Shown: positions 1 through 11,091, numbered from the stretch's first letter. The stretch is DNA of 38,559 nt from Thermodesulfovibrionales bacterium (GCA_026415695.1 JAOAGP010000050.1:1-38559); one strand, 5' to 3'. Notes: a model not told the origin generated them from the letters alone. Translations and numbers: made by a program.

Positions 1-2079
<2,079 letters not shown>

Positions 2080-2092
2080 CTTTAGATACCTC

Positions 2093-3106
2093 CTATTTGA
2101 TTAACTCTTCAGCGATTTGAACGGCATTAAGTGCTGCACCCTTACGCAGATTATCAGCCACAATCCACATATTTATACCATTTTCAATAGACTCATCCTC
2201 TCTAATCCTTCCCACATAGGTTTCATCCTTATCTGCTACAATAATCGGCATTGGATATATATTCTTATCTGGGGCATCATAAACGATTACCCCTTTTGCC
2301 TTTGCCAGTATTGCCCTTGTTTCATTTGCAGTGAGTTTTTTTTCTGTTTCAATGTTTAATGATTCGGAATGGCATCTAAACACAGGCACCCTCACAGTTG
2401 TAGCAGTAACCCTAATTGAATCATCCCCCATGATCTTCTTTGTCTCATTGACCATCTTCATTTCTTCCTTTGTGTAACCATTCTCAAGAAACTTGTCTAT
2501 GTGTGGTAATACATTAAAGGCTATCTGATATGGATAAACATTGGTCTTAATCTCCCTGAAATTAAGGATATCTGTTGTCTGTGTCATCAGCTCATCCATC
2601 GCCTTCATGCCTGTGCCTGATACTGACTGAAAGGTAGTCACAACCACCCTTTTAATCCTCGCAACATCGTGAATAGGCTTAAGAACAACCACCATCTGAA
2701 TGGTTGAACAGTTTGGATTGGCAATTATCCCCTTATGCCAAGAAAGGTCATGGCTATTAACCTCTGGCACCACAAGTGGCACCTCTGGATCCATCCTCCA
2801 CTGGCTTGAATTGTCAATGACCACACAACCAGATTTTGCAGCCACTGGCGCCCATATCTTTGACCTCTCTGCACCAGCAGAAAAAAGGGCAATGTCAATA
2901 CCTTTAAAACAATCATCGGTAAGCCTCTCTACCTTGATCTTTTGACCTTTAAAATCAAGTTCCTTGCCTTCTGACCTCTCTGATGCAAAGAGTCTCAGAC
3001 TTTGTATGGGGAAATCCCTTTGCTCAAGTGTTAGCATCATCTCCTGCCCTACTGCACCAGTAGCCCCAACTACAGCAACTACATAAGAATTTTTCTTTTT
3101 TAGCAT
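2093..3106 (-). CDS. asd: Aspartate-semialdehyde dehydrogenase
   Basis: NADPH-dependent reduction of aspartyl phosphate to aspartate semialdehyde, the branch point to lysine/diaminopimelate, threonine and methionine. 337 residues, the usual length. It starts with the dinucleotide-binding loop [14 protein letters not shown], carries the catalytic cysteine in [10 protein letters not shown] (near residue 132), and has [13 protein letters not shown] and the [11 protein letters not shown] substrate-binding segment. An AAGGAG Shine-Dalgarno precedes the ATG. Its place just before metK and ahcY fits supply of homoserine for methionine and SAM. A toxin-antitoxin pair lies immediately upstream, between asd and leuB. 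Confidence 0.96.
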   Translation of the reverse strand: MLKKKNSYVVAVVGATGAVGQEMMLTLEQRDFPIQSLRLFASERSEGKELDFKGQKIKVERLTDDCFKGIDIALFSAGAERSKIWAPVAAKSGCVVIDNSSQWRMDPEVPLVVPEVNSHDLSWHKGIIANPNCSTIQMVVVLKPIHDVARIKRVVVTTFQSVSGTGMKAMDELMTQTTDILNFREIKTNVYPYQIAFNVLPHIDKFLENGYTKEEMKMVNETKKIMGDDSIRVTATTVRVPVFRCHSESLNIETEKKLTANETRAILAKAKGVIVYDAPDKNIYPMPIIVADKDETYVGRIREDESIENGINMWIVADNLRKGAALNAVQIAEELIK

Positions 3107-3124
3107 ATTTCTTGTTCTCCTTAT

Positions 3125-3394
3125 TTAATCTAAATCTATTTTGTATATGTCCCTTCTATGTCCAATCTTCAAAATATATATCTCCTTCTTATCCCAATTA
3201 ATTTCATAAATTACTCTATAATCTCCGATTTTTAATTTAAATTTACCAGATAATTCACCTTTTAATGGCATAATTTTAATGTCTCCGAAATTATCTTGAA
3301 ACCACTTTAGTTTATTTATTAATTTTCCACGAATTGAACTATCAATATTATCAATATCATTTAATGCAGAAAAACTAAACTTTATTTTATACAT
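3125..3394 (-). CDS. RelE/ParE-family toxin
   Basis: Small 89-residue protein of the RelE/ParE toxin superfamily. The diagnostic C-terminal half is present: a strand with FKLKIGDYRVIYEI (Arg60 in GDYR) followed by IYILKIGHRRDIYK (His79, Arg80, Arg81), which in RelE-type mRNA interferases supplies the basic active-site residues. RelE members cleave mRNA in the ribosome A site; ParE members inhibit gyrase. Sequence alone does not separate these, although the GHRR-IY ending is more usual in RelE-like members. The start overlaps the upstream antitoxin gene by 8 bases, the classic translational coupling of type II modules. Local base composition is more AT-rich than the flanking leuB and asd, consistent with acquisition by transfer. 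Confidence 0.85.
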   Translation of the reverse strand: MYKIKFSFSALNDIDNIDSSIRGKLINKLKWFQDNFGDIKIMPLKGELSGKFKLKIGDYRVIYEINWDKKEIYILKIGHRRDIYKIDLD

Positions 3395-3611
3395 TAAACC
3401 TTATACCATACTTTTCTGCTACTTCCTCAAGGGTAATAGAATTTCCTTTTTTTATCTCATTTGATGCCTGTTGTATCTCTCTAATAACTTGTTCTCTCAT
3501 TTCGTAACCATAATCATCATCTATTAAATCTTTAATTGATGCTGATAAGAGTTCTTTAAATTCTTTGACAGTAAGGTCGGATACCTTCTTATTTTCTAAG
3601 TCTATAATCAT
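3387..3611 (-). CDS. RelB/ParD-like antitoxin of the adjacent toxin
   Basis: 74-residue, highly charged helical protein with the motif VSDLTVKEFKELL near the N-terminus, common in antitoxins paired with RelE-type toxins, and a C-terminal segment ITLEEVAEKYGI. It precedes and overlaps the toxin gene by 8 bases, the usual antitoxin-first order. It should neutralise the toxin by direct binding and may autoregulate, but no clear DNA-binding ribbon-helix-helix is visible. A GGGGGTGG Shine-Dalgarno precedes the ATG, and the gene begins only 15 bases after leuB. It therefore probably depends at least partly on transcription through the leucine genes. The family assignment rests on the motif plus context. 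Confidence 0.75.
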   Translation of the reverse strand: MIIDLENKKVSDLTVKEFKELLSASIKDLIDDDYGYEMREQVIREIQQASNEIKKGNSITLEEVAEKYGIRFNV

Positions 3612-3626
3612 TTTACCACCCCCGTT

Positions 3627-4706
3627 TTACAGAATCCCTGCTACCATATCACCCACTTCTGTTGTGCTGTATCCCATCTTTCCTGCCGCCTGACTCTTCA
3701 TCTTTTGCATAACTTTTGACATGGCATTTTCAATTGACTGTGCAGCGTCAATTTCTCCTAATGTCTCAAGCATCATCATCCCTGCTGCTATTGCAGCCAT
3801 TGGATTAATTACATTCTTACCTTGATACTTTGGTGCACTCCCGCCCATTGGCTCAAACATTGATACCCCTTCTGGATTTATATTCCCACCTGCCGCTACA
3901 CCTAAACCTCCCTGTATCATCGCTCCGAGGTCTGTAATAATATCTCCAAAGAGATTTTCTGTAACCACGACATCAAACCATTCAGGATTTTTGACAAACC
4001 ACATATTTGCAGCATCTACATGATTATAATCCCTTTTAATCTCAGGAAAATCCTTACTTCCCATCTCCTCAAAAGCCCTATACCACAAGTCTCCACAATA
4101 CAAGAGGACATTCCTCTTGTGAACAAGGGTGATTGGTTTATCTGCATATTTTTTATCCTTTGCATTCCTCTTTCTTTTTAGTTCAAACGCATATTTTAGA
4201 CAACGGTCAACCGTTCTTCTGTCATAAACCATCAATTGAGTGGCTATTTCATCAGGGGTATCAAACCTTGTTACACCTCCATGTCCTGTGTAAATACCGC
4301 CAGTGTTTTCCCTTACCACTACAAAGTCAATATCATTAGGTGTTTTGTCCTTTAGTGGTGTCTCAACATTTGGATAGAGTTTTACAGGTCTGAGATTGAT
4401 ATATTGGTCAAGTGCAAATCTTGTCCTTAGCAATATACCAGTCTCAAGTATTCCTGGTTTTACATCCGGATGCCCGATAGCACCTAAATAAATGGCATCG
4501 TGTTTTTTGAATTCTTCAATTGCACTATCAGGCAGTATCTCCCCTGTCTTTAGATACCGTTCACCGCCAAAATCATAGGTTGTGTAATTCAGTTTAAAAC
4601 CAAACCTTGAGGACACCGCATTAAGCACCTTCAAGCCTTCTGCAATTACTTCAGGACCCGTGCCGTCTCCTGGTATTACTGCAATGTTATAAACCTTACT
4701 CATCAA
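3627..4706 (-). CDS. leuB: 3-isopropylmalate dehydrogenase
   Basis: Oxidative decarboxylation of 3-isopropylmalate with NAD, third step of leucine synthesis. 359 residues. Features of the isocitrate/isopropylmalate dehydrogenase family are visible: [14 protein letters not shown] at the N-terminus, the substrate-binding arginines in [18 protein letters not shown], the [12 protein letters not shown] segment, the metal-binding aspartates in [15 protein letters not shown], and [16 protein letters not shown] near the nucleotide site. Some members of this subfamily are annotated as tartrate or isocitrate dehydrogenases, but adjacency to leuD, 9 bases upstream, supports leuB. Two consecutive ATG codons are possible starts; the difference is one residue. 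Confidence 0.92.
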   Translation of the reverse strand: MMSKVYNIAVIPGDGTGPEVIAEGLKVLNAVSSRFGFKLNYTTYDFGGERYLKTGEILPDSAIEEFKKHDAIYLGAIGHPDVKPGILETGILLRTRFALDQYINLRPVKLYPNVETPLKDKTPNDIDFVVVRENTGGIYTGHGGVTRFDTPDEIATQLMVYDRRTVDRCLKYAFELKRKRNAKDKKYADKPITLVHKRNVLLYCGDLWYRAFEEMGSKDFPEIKRDYNHVDAANMWFVKNPEWFDVVVTENLFGDIITDLGAMIQGGLGVAAGGNINPEGVSMFEPMGGSAPKYQGKNVINPMAAIAAGMMMLETLGEIDAAQSIENAMSKVMQKMKSQAAGKMGYSTTEVGDMVAGIL

Positions 4707-4715
4707 TCTTCTCCT

Positions 4716-5213
4716 TTATACCTTTTCAAGTTTTTTCTTTGTCCACTCAATCAAACCACCAGATGCAATCAACTCCTGCATAAATGGAGGTATAGGCTTT
4801 GCGGTAAAGGTCTTTTTTGTAGTCAGATTGTCTATCCTGCCAGTATCTGCATCAATTTCAACTATATCGCCTTCACTTATACCTTGTGATGCATCCTCTG
4901 ACTCAAAGATTGGTAGTCCAATATTAAATGCATTGCGATAGAATATCCTTGCAAAACTCTTTGCTATCACTGCCTGAATACCCGCTGCCTTTATGGCTAT
5001 AGGGGCATGCTCCCTTGATGATCCACAACCAAAGTTTTTACCAGCAACCAAGATGTCTCCTCGTTTTACCTTATTAGGAAACTCCTTGTCTGCATCCTCC
5101 ATTACATGCCTTGCTAATTCTTCAGGATTGGAGGTGTTTAGATACCTTGCTGGGATTATGGCATCGGTGTCAATATCATCACCAAATTTCCAAACCTTAC
5201 CTTGTAATTTCAT
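4716..5213 (-). CDS. leuD: 3-isopropylmalate dehydratase small subunit
   Basis: Small swivelling-domain subunit that pairs with LeuC to isomerise 2- to 3-isopropylmalate. 165 residues, the short archaeal/HacB-like type. It carries [15 protein letters not shown] at the N-terminus, the [16 protein letters not shown] loop that contacts the substrate, and [19 protein letters not shown]. It is the first gene of the leuD-leuB-TA-asd-metK-ahcY run; a 248-base gap separates it from the YkgJ-like gene upstream. The large subunit gene leuC is not next to it and not in this window. The ribosome-binding site (GGGTGG) is weak. A TATACT box lies in the upstream gap, but no convincing -35 partner was found. 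Confidence 0.93.
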   Translation of the reverse strand: MKLQGKVWKFGDDIDTDAIIPARYLNTSNPEELARHVMEDADKEFPNKVKRGDILVAGKNFGCGSSREHAPIAIKAAGIQAVIAKSFARIFYRNAFNIGLPIFESEDASQGISEGDIVEIDADTGRIDNLTTKKTFTAKPIPPFMQELIASGGLIEWTKKKLEKV

Positions 5214-5461
5214 GTTTAGACCACCCTATTAAAGATTTTAAAATCATCCAAAACTCAACTAAAAAGTATATCACAACAAGTCAAACAATATAAAATGAAC
5301 ATTGCCATTGTAGTCTTCACAAAACAATGCATCAAACAAAACCGTAAAGATATTGAGGGAAACCTACCTTTTAATGAATTACTGCCATAAGGGATGACTT
5401 TGTTTTAGCAACTTTTAACCTGCTTGTTTAAAGATATTGAATTAAATACGCATGAATCATT

Positions 5462-6019
5462 TTAAGATGTAGTCTCAATTATCACTTTAGTAAGTTGTAT
5501 GTTGGTATTCTGTGAACTATTTATGTATTCAAAGAATGTCTCTATAATCTCATTTCGTGTATTAATGATTAGTTGCATTGTGTCTGTCATCGTTCTACCC
5601 TGTCTTTTACCATACTCTCCAACAAAATTAATCAAATCAGTGCAGAAATACCAATTGCACCTAAACGGTCTTTTATACCTTTTAAGGATGCAGCCATTTT
5701 TTGACAAAAACTGACAGGGCTCCATTTCCAATAGATCATTTCGTTGAGTAGGCAGTTCTTCTTGTATTAGACATAGATATATAATATCGCTTAGTTCGTA
5801 GTAGCTATGTTTATTTTTACAGCAGATATCAGTACAGTTTATACATACACTTGATGTAATGTTTTGGATAATACCATCAATCCCATTTATCAACGATAGT
5901 ATCTTTTGTGCTTTAGGCTGTAGGGCATCTTTTAGGTCTGTGTTTTTTAAGAAAAAGATTTTTATCACTTTAAAAAGATGGAGGGGTTCTTTTATAGGTT
6001 TGTCACGGTATTTAAGCAA
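5462..6019 (-). CDS. YkgJ-type cysteine-cluster protein (putative Fe/Zn-binding)
   Basis: 185 residues. A cysteine pattern typical of the YkgJ/UPF0153 family is visible: CINCTDICC at about residues 58-66, then EPCQFLSKNGCILKRYKRPFRCNWYFC about 50 residues later. These cysteines are thought to chelate zinc or iron; the biochemical role of the family is unknown. The only plausible start is TTG at 6019, with AGAGGA, which lies within the last codons of pheT, as its Shine-Dalgarno. pheT ends 8 bases upstream, so the gene is probably co-expressed with rplT-pheS-pheT. The flanks of the cysteine cluster are not recognisable. Confidence 0.7.
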   Translation of the reverse strand: MLKYRDKPIKEPLHLFKVIKIFFLKNTDLKDALQPKAQKILSLINGIDGIIQNITSSVCINCTDICCKNKHSYYELSDIIYLCLIQEELPTQRNDLLEMEPCQFLSKNGCILKRYKRPFRCNWYFCTDLINFVGEYGKRQGRTMTDTMQLIINTRNEIIETFFEYINSSQNTNIQLTKVIIETTS

Positions 6020-6027
6020 CTGTTTTG

Positions 6028-8166
6028 TTATCCTCTAAGTATGCCTCCAGTCCTTGAGAGTATGAAGTTTACAAAGTCATTATGTAGAGTTTCTATTTCA
6101 CTATCTGATAATGTCTTTTCATTAGAACGATATCTGATATTGAATGCAACGCTCTTTTTATCATCAGCAATCCCTTTGCCTTTGTAAACATCAAAAAGTC
6201 TTATGTTTTCAATAATGGGTGATTCATAAGACCTTAATATCTCAAAAAGTCTTGCTACCTCTATTGAATTATCAATCAATATAGCCACATCCCTTTCAAT
6301 ATATGGGTATTGAGGGAGTGTTTTAAATATTGGCAATTCCTTTACCATGATATCTAAAATAGTATCAAGATACAGTTCGGCTATGAGAACATCTTGTTTT
6401 AGTATCTTAACAGGTAGTCTCTCTATCGTCCTTGCTGATAAGACCCCAAGATATCCAATCTTAAGAGATTCTTCTTGAGGGGTGGTTGGTGTTTGCTCAC
6501 CACTGCAGAACTTTACAATAATATCTGATGCCTTACCTTGATGTAAAAATGGTTCATTGCTTCTTACAAATCCAACTGATTTCACACAAAGGTCATCTAA
6601 AATGTTTTCAACTACCCCTTTTAAGATGTAAAACTCCTCACTTGAATCCCTGTATAGTTGTTTTTCGCCTTCTTTGGTCAAAAGTAAACCAATATGTTGG
6701 GGTTCTTTTGGAAGCCCATTATCTTGCCTTTCATTGATGAATACCTTACCTATTTCAAACAATCTCAAATCCCTATTGCCATATGAATAGTTATGAACAA
6801 GGTTTCTAATCAATGATGTTGTAATGGTCGTCCTTAAGTATTTGTCCTCTTGTCTAATAGGATTGAGGATACTTATCGTGTGTCTTCTTGTATCGTCATC
6901 TTTTATGTCAAGGTTGTTTATCTCATCCTCACCCATAAAACTATAGTTTATAACTTCTGTAAAACCGTAGCCTTTAAGAAGATATCTAATATCCTTAATC
7001 CGTTTAAGCCTCGTTTTAAATCCATCAGAAGTGTCTTTTTTAATGTATATTGGAGATTTTGGAACTACTGAAGGCACCTTTTCATAACCATAAAGCCTTA
7101 CAACCTCTTCTATCACATCAACATCTCTTATGATATCTCTTCTGCTTGAAGGTGGTTTTACTGTAATCTCATCACCTGATGTCTCAATACCTAATCCTAA
7201 GTTTATTAGTATCTTGATGACATCCTTTTTAGGAATAGTCATACCAATGTATCGGTTAATAGCCTTAAAACTAATCTTAATCTCACTTTCTTTATGCCTC
7301 TTTGGATAGATATCGATCTTTCCGTATATCTTTCCACCTGCTATCTGGTGTATTAGGTATGTAGCCCTGTCTAATGCCTTTTTAAGTATTTTCTTATCCG
7401 CTCCCCTTTCAAATCTGTATGATGACTCTGTCTTAATGCCTAATTTGTTAGATGTTTTCCTGATACTTGAGGGTAAAAACCATGCACTTTCAATCAATAA
7501 ATCCTTTGTTTCAGTAGTAACTTCTGAATCCTCTCCACCCATTATACCAGCAAGGGCTATAGGGTGAGATGCATCATTTATCAATAGCATATCGTCATCT
7601 AAGACCCTCTGGCTACCATCAAGGAGTTTTATACTCACAGGGTTTTCGTCCTTTCTTACCTTACCAGCTGTGGCTACAATTATCCTCTTGCCTTGTATCT
7701 TATTAAGGTCAAAGGCATGCATTGGATGCCCTAATTCAAGTAACACATAGTTTGTGATATCAACGACATTATTGATTGCCCTTATACCGCATTTGATTAG
7801 CCTTTGTTGTAACCATTGAGGTGATGGCTCTATGTTTACCCCTCTAATAATCCTGCCTGCGTATCTATGACATAGTTCATCATCAAGGATGTCAATATTG
7901 AAGTCCAACTCCCCTGTCTCAGCAACGAAATTGTGTTCAGGGAAACTCAATGGTTTGCCGTAGATGGCAGAGATCTCCCTTGCAATACCGAGTATGCTCA
8001 AACAATCAGGTCTATTAGGTGTGATATTTATATCAAAGACAACATCATCATCAAGGTATTCTATGCCTTCTACCTCAAGCCCTGTCATCGTCAGATGATA
8101 TGCAAGACCTTCAGGTTTGTCTGATATCTCTACATAATCCTTTAACCAACTAAGAGGGGCTTTCAT
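6028..8166 (-). CDS. pheT: Phenylalanyl-tRNA synthetase beta chain, lacking the N-terminal OB-fold
   Basis: Beta subunit of the alpha2-beta2 synthetase that charges tRNA-Phe. At 712 residues it is shorter than the usual 790-810. The N-terminus MKAPLSWLKDYVEI...GLEVEGIEYL runs directly into VVFDINITPNRPDCLSILGIARE at residues 42-64. The roughly 100-residue EMAP-type OB-fold that normally sits between these motifs is absent. The rest is complete: the B3/4 editing domain (HPMHAFDLNKI, IALAGIMGGEDSEV), the B5 region, the catalytic-like core, and a C-terminal FDX-ACB anticodon-binding domain (LPQYPYIERDVAILI to the end). The start abuts the pheS stop with no gap, indicating coupling. No frame break is visible at the missing domain. 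Confidence 0.94.
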   Translation of the reverse strand: MKAPLSWLKDYVEISDKPEGLAYHLTMTGLEVEGIEYLDDDVVFDINITPNRPDCLSILGIAREISAIYGKPLSFPEHNFVAETGELDFNIDILDDELCHRYAGRIIRGVNIEPSPQWLQQRLIKCGIRAINNVVDITNYVLLELGHPMHAFDLNKIQGKRIIVATAGKVRKDENPVSIKLLDGSQRVLDDDMLLINDASHPIALAGIMGGEDSEVTTETKDLLIESAWFLPSSIRKTSNKLGIKTESSYRFERGADKKILKKALDRATYLIHQIAGGKIYGKIDIYPKRHKESEIKISFKAINRYIGMTIPKKDVIKILINLGLGIETSGDEITVKPPSSRRDIIRDVDVIEEVVRLYGYEKVPSVVPKSPIYIKKDTSDGFKTRLKRIKDIRYLLKGYGFTEVINYSFMGEDEINNLDIKDDDTRRHTISILNPIRQEDKYLRTTITTSLIRNLVHNYSYGNRDLRLFEIGKVFINERQDNGLPKEPQHIGLLLTKEGEKQLYRDSSEEFYILKGVVENILDDLCVKSVGFVRSNEPFLHQGKASDIIVKFCSGEQTPTTPQEESLKIGYLGVLSARTIERLPVKILKQDVLIAELYLDTILDIMVKELPIFKTLPQYPYIERDVAILIDNSIEVARLFEILRSYESPIIENIRLFDVYKGKGIADDKKSVAFNIRYRSNEKTLSDSEIETLHNDFVNFILSRTGGILRG

Positions 8167-9177
8167 TTAGAACTGCTCCAAAAATCTGATGTCGTTTTCA
8201 AAGAATAATCTGATATCGGTTATTGAATACCTAAGCATGGTTAACCTTTCAACCCCCATACCAAAAGCAAACCCCTTATAAATTGAGGTATCATAGCCGA
8301 CATTTTCAAAGACCTTTGGATGAACCATTCCTGCACCCATAACCTCAAGCCAACCTGTTTCCTTACAAACCCTACATCCTTGCCCTTTGCAAATAATGCA
8401 TCCTATATCAACCTCTGCAGAAGGTTCAGTAAATGGGAAGAAACTCGGTCTAAACCGCACACTAACATTTCTTCCAAAGAATTCCTTAAGAAATACCTCA
8501 ATAACGCCTTTTAGATAGCTAAAGGTGATATCAGTATCCACCATCAGTCCTTCAACCTGATGAAACATTGGTGTATGGCTTATATCCGAGTCACATCTAT
8601 AGACCTTGCCGGGTGATATAAACCTCAACGGTGGTGAGCTCTTTTGCATAGCCCTTACTTGAACTGGAGAGGTTTGAGTCCTCAACACAATGTCTTCCGT
8701 TATGTAGAATGTATCCTGCATATCCCTCGCAGGATGGTCTTTTGGTATATTTAGCGCCTCAAAGTTGTAATAGTCTAATTCAACCTCAGGTCCATCTTCT
8801 ATGTCAAACCCCATTGATACAAAGATATCCACAATCTCATCTAATACAAGATTAATCGGATGAAGACTTCCTATCGGTATTCTATTGCCGGGTAGGGTAA
8901 TGTCAAGTGACTCTTTGATTTGTCTACGGGTGATATCAATCTGCTTAAGGTGCTCCTCCCTTTTAGACAACAAATCCTCAATCTCTCTTTTTAACTGGTT
9001 AAGGGCTTGACCATGGGTTGGTCTTTCTTGTGGTGCAAGAGAGGACATCCCTTTGAGTGCCTCTGTGATTATCCCTTTTTTCCCTAAATACTTTACCTTT
9101 AACCTATTGATGTCTTCTATTGAATTTGAAGCATCTAACTCAAGATTAAATGAATCTGCAATCTCTTTGTAGAGCAT
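8167..9177 (-). CDS. pheS: Phenylalanyl-tRNA synthetase alpha chain
   Basis: Catalytic class II subunit charging tRNA-Phe. 336 residues, normal length. The N-terminal coiled-coil that grips tRNA is visible up to about residue 85. The catalytic core includes HPARDMQDTFYI, LRTQTSPVQ, motif 2 around GKVYRCDSDISHTPMFHQVEG, and motif 3 GMGVERLTMLRY near the C-terminus. A cysteine cluster (CIICKGQGCRVC) at about residues 256-267 resembles the pair of CxxC motifs seen in many bacterial PheS proteins and may bind zinc. It follows rplT by 22 bases and is fused end to start with pheT, giving an rplT-pheS-pheT transcript. Confidence 0.97.
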   Translation of the reverse strand: MLYKEIADSFNLELDASNSIEDINRLKVKYLGKKGIITEALKGMSSLAPQERPTHGQALNQLKREIEDLLSKREEHLKQIDITRRQIKESLDITLPGNRIPIGSLHPINLVLDEIVDIFVSMGFDIEDGPEVELDYYNFEALNIPKDHPARDMQDTFYITEDIVLRTQTSPVQVRAMQKSSPPLRFISPGKVYRCDSDISHTPMFHQVEGLMVDTDITFSYLKGVIEVFLKEFFGRNVSVRFRPSFFPFTEPSAEVDIGCIICKGQGCRVCKETGWLEVMGAGMVHPKVFENVGYDTSIYKGFAFGMGVERLTMLRYSITDIRLFFENDIRFLEQF

Positions 9178-9199
9178 CTATTTTCGTGATAGAATTATT

Positions 9200-9556
9200 T
9201 TAAACCTTAAGAGATTTTACCCTTTCAGCAAGTTGCCCAAAAGCAGCCATATCGTTATAGGCTATATCAGCAAGGGCCTTTCTGTTTAGGGTAATATTTA
9301 GGGTTTTTAGTCCTTTCATGAGTTGGCTATATGTTATACCGCACAACCTTGCAGCTGCATTTATCCTTGTTATCCACAATGCCCTGAAATCCCTCTTTTT
9401 GAGTTTTCTATCTTTATAACTTGCAAGTAGTGCCTTATCAACGGCTTGTGTTGCAACCTTGTATAATCTACTCCTTCCACCGTAGTAGCCTTTTGCAAGT
9501 TTTATCCTCTTTTTGTGATATCTTCTTGTTTTAAAACCACCTTTTGCCCTTGGCAT
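9200..9556 (-). CDS. rplT: 50S ribosomal protein L20
   Basis: Early-assembling 23S rRNA-binding protein of the large subunit. 118 residues, exactly the family size. The N-terminus [16 protein letters not shown] is the basic tail; the globular part has [13 protein letters not shown] and [17 protein letters not shown] lies 6 bases before the ATG. Usually rplT follows infC and rpmI, but here the gene upstream is a Mur ligase ending about 100 bases away. rplT therefore seems to be the first gene of its own transcript, driven by the promoter at 9595-9624 and leading into pheS-pheT. Confidence 0.97.
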   Translation of the reverse strand: MPRAKGGFKTRRYHKKRIKLAKGYYGGRSRLYKVATQAVDKALLASYKDRKLKKRDFRALWITRINAAARLCGITYSQLMKGLKTLNITLNRKALADIAYNDMAAFGQLAERVKSLKV

Positions 9557-9594
9557 CTATGTCCTCCTGATGATTATTTTTTGTTAAAGTGTAT

Positions 9595-9624
9595 ATGATA
9601 ATGAATTAAGCGGTTATAAGTCAA
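9595..9624 (-). promoter_or_regulatory. Sigma70-like promoter of rplT-pheST
   Basis: On the minus strand TTGACT (9624-9619) and TATCAT (9600-9595) are separated by 18 bases. The box ends about 38 bases before the rplT ATG, in the only gap between the Mur ligase gene and rplT. Position and hexamers agree with a housekeeping promoter; strength is untested. Confidence 0.45.
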
Positions 9625-9655
9625 TTTTGTGGAAAATCAGTGTCATCAAAATTGA

Positions 9656-11032
9656 TTATGTTTGTATTCTACAGAGAGCCTCTTTTATCTGCAAAGCAAG
9701 ATCCGACAATGTCTCATCCCTTGCACCAAAAACAACAAAATTTTTATACCTGCCGATAAGTTCAAATATCTCTTTTCTTGAAGGGATTGACCTTGCAGAT
9801 CTCCCTCTTCGACATATTGCATCGGTTATGTCACTACTTGATATGTCTTTGGTTTGGACACTTCCACCTGCATAGTAAATCGGCAACACCAATAAAACAT
9901 CACCGTTTCTTAGATATTTTGAAAAGACATCAATATAACCATCCTTCATCAATCTTGTAGGTCCATAGCCATGAGGCTGAAATATATAACAGACATTTTC
10001 CTTATTCATGTTGACAGTTTCCATCAGAAATGAAATCTTATGAGGGTTGTGTGCATAATCATCCACAACGAATCCCCTGTTGTCATCAAGATATATGTCA
10101 AATCTCCTATCAATGCCGTCAAATCTGTGTATTGCCTGTTTTATCCTTTCTGTTTGAATACCAATCTCAGCAAGATAGGATATGCACGCAATGGCATTTA
10201 TGATGTTGTGTTTGCCCGGCAAAGAGAGACTAAACTCAACGCCATTTAAACTAAATGTGCTAAAGAATCCCTCTAAACTGATAATTTCAGCATTATAGTC
10301 AGATATGCCTCCAAATAAGGAAAAGGTCTTTATTTCATTTTTATATCCATTTGAATTGATAAATCTGAGGTTTTCATCATCTTTGTTGTAGATAACAAGA
10401 CTATCAGTATTTTTAATCAATCTATCGAATAAAACCATTGTATCTTGTATCTTGTGATGGTCTAAATCAAGGTTTAATAGTATCGTTGAATGAGGGTAAT
10501 AATTGACTATTGAACCGTCAGACTCACATGCCTCGATAACCAATATTTCAGAATCTCCTACAAGATAATTTCCATAATTTGTCTCATCCTTAAACTGTTT
10601 TGCCCTACCACCACCAATAAAATTCGGTTTTAATCCTAATTCCTTAAGTAGAAATGCAAGCATAGCAGATGTGGTTGACTTACCGCTTGTGCCTGCTATT
10701 GCAATGGTTTGATATCTTTTAACTGTCTGGGCAAGAAACTCTGGCCGTGTTAACATACTTATACCAAGAGAGATTGCCTTAATAATGTCTGGATTGTCTT
10801 GCTCTACAGCGGTGCTGTATATAAAAGTATCAATCTTTTGGGTCACACCGCTTCCGTCTTGAGGATACACCTTGATATTGTTTTTTTTGAATGTCTCTAA
10901 TAAGTTATGGTTTGGATGTTTATCAAATAGTCTGTCTGATCCAGATACTATATATCCCTTTTTTGCACAAAAAAAAGCCAATGCAGATGTCCCACTACCA
11001 GCAATCCCTGAAAAAAATATGTTGTTTGACAT
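9656..11032 (-). CDS. MurC-like Mur ligase (divergent paralogue)
   Basis: ATP-dependent Mur ligase family protein, 458 residues from the ATG at 11032. Layout matches MurC: N-terminal Rossmann-like loop FFSGIAGSGTSALAFF, central ATPase with P-loop AGTSGKSTTSAML, an acidic ESDGSIVNY segment, LLNLDLDHHKI, and a C-terminal domain with VDDYAHNPHKI and FQPHGYGPTR. Housekeeping MurC normally reads GTHGKTTT and DDYGHHP, so this is a divergent member. It resembles the MurC-like paralogues with GTSGKST described only as Mur ligase family. It may add L-alanine to UDP-MurNAc or act on another substrate; Mpl-like recycling is also possible. An in-frame TTG at 11056 lies inside the upstream terminator hairpin and is less likely. 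No strong ribosome-binding site is seen. Confidence 0.75.
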   Translation of the reverse strand: MSNNIFFSGIAGSGTSALAFFCAKKGYIVSGSDRLFDKHPNHNLLETFKKNNIKVYPQDGSGVTQKIDTFIYSTAVEQDNPDIIKAISLGISMLTRPEFLAQTVKRYQTIAIAGTSGKSTTSAMLAFLLKELGLKPNFIGGGRAKQFKDETNYGNYLVGDSEILVIEACESDGSIVNYYPHSTILLNLDLDHHKIQDTMVLFDRLIKNTDSLVIYNKDDENLRFINSNGYKNEIKTFSLFGGISDYNAEIISLEGFFSTFSLNGVEFSLSLPGKHNIINAIACISYLAEIGIQTERIKQAIHRFDGIDRRFDIYLDDNRGFVVDDYAHNPHKISFLMETVNMNKENVCYIFQPHGYGPTRLMKDGYIDVFSKYLRNGDVLLVLPIYYAGGSVQTKDISSSDITDAICRRGRSARSIPSRKEIFELIGRYKNFVVFGARDETLSDLALQIKEALCRIQT

Positions 11033-11054
11033 GTGTTTTATGCAGGATAAAATC

Positions 11055-11091
11055 AAACGGGGACTTTGGCATTGCTGTCAAGTCCCCGTTT
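11055..11091 (-). terminator. Intrinsic terminator of the Lys/Glu-repeat protein gene
   Basis: A perfect 12-base inverted repeat (AAACGGGGACTT at 11055-11066 and AAGTCCCCGTTT at 11080-11091) with a 13-base loop. On the minus strand the stem is followed by TTTGATTTTAT. It starts about 27 bases after the stop of the gene at 11119-11445 and lies just before the Mur ligase ATG, so that gene may need its own start or read-through. Confidence 0.75.

Noticed and set aside
5221-5300. TATACT box upstream of leuD
   Set aside because: No acceptable -35 hexamer at 16-18 bases, so it is not listed as a promoter.
5295-5390. A 31-codon plus-strand frame beginning MNIAIVVFTK, faintly like the start of CbiG-type proteins
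   Set aside because: Too short, no ribosome-binding site and no continuation in any frame; probably chance or an unrecognisable remnant.
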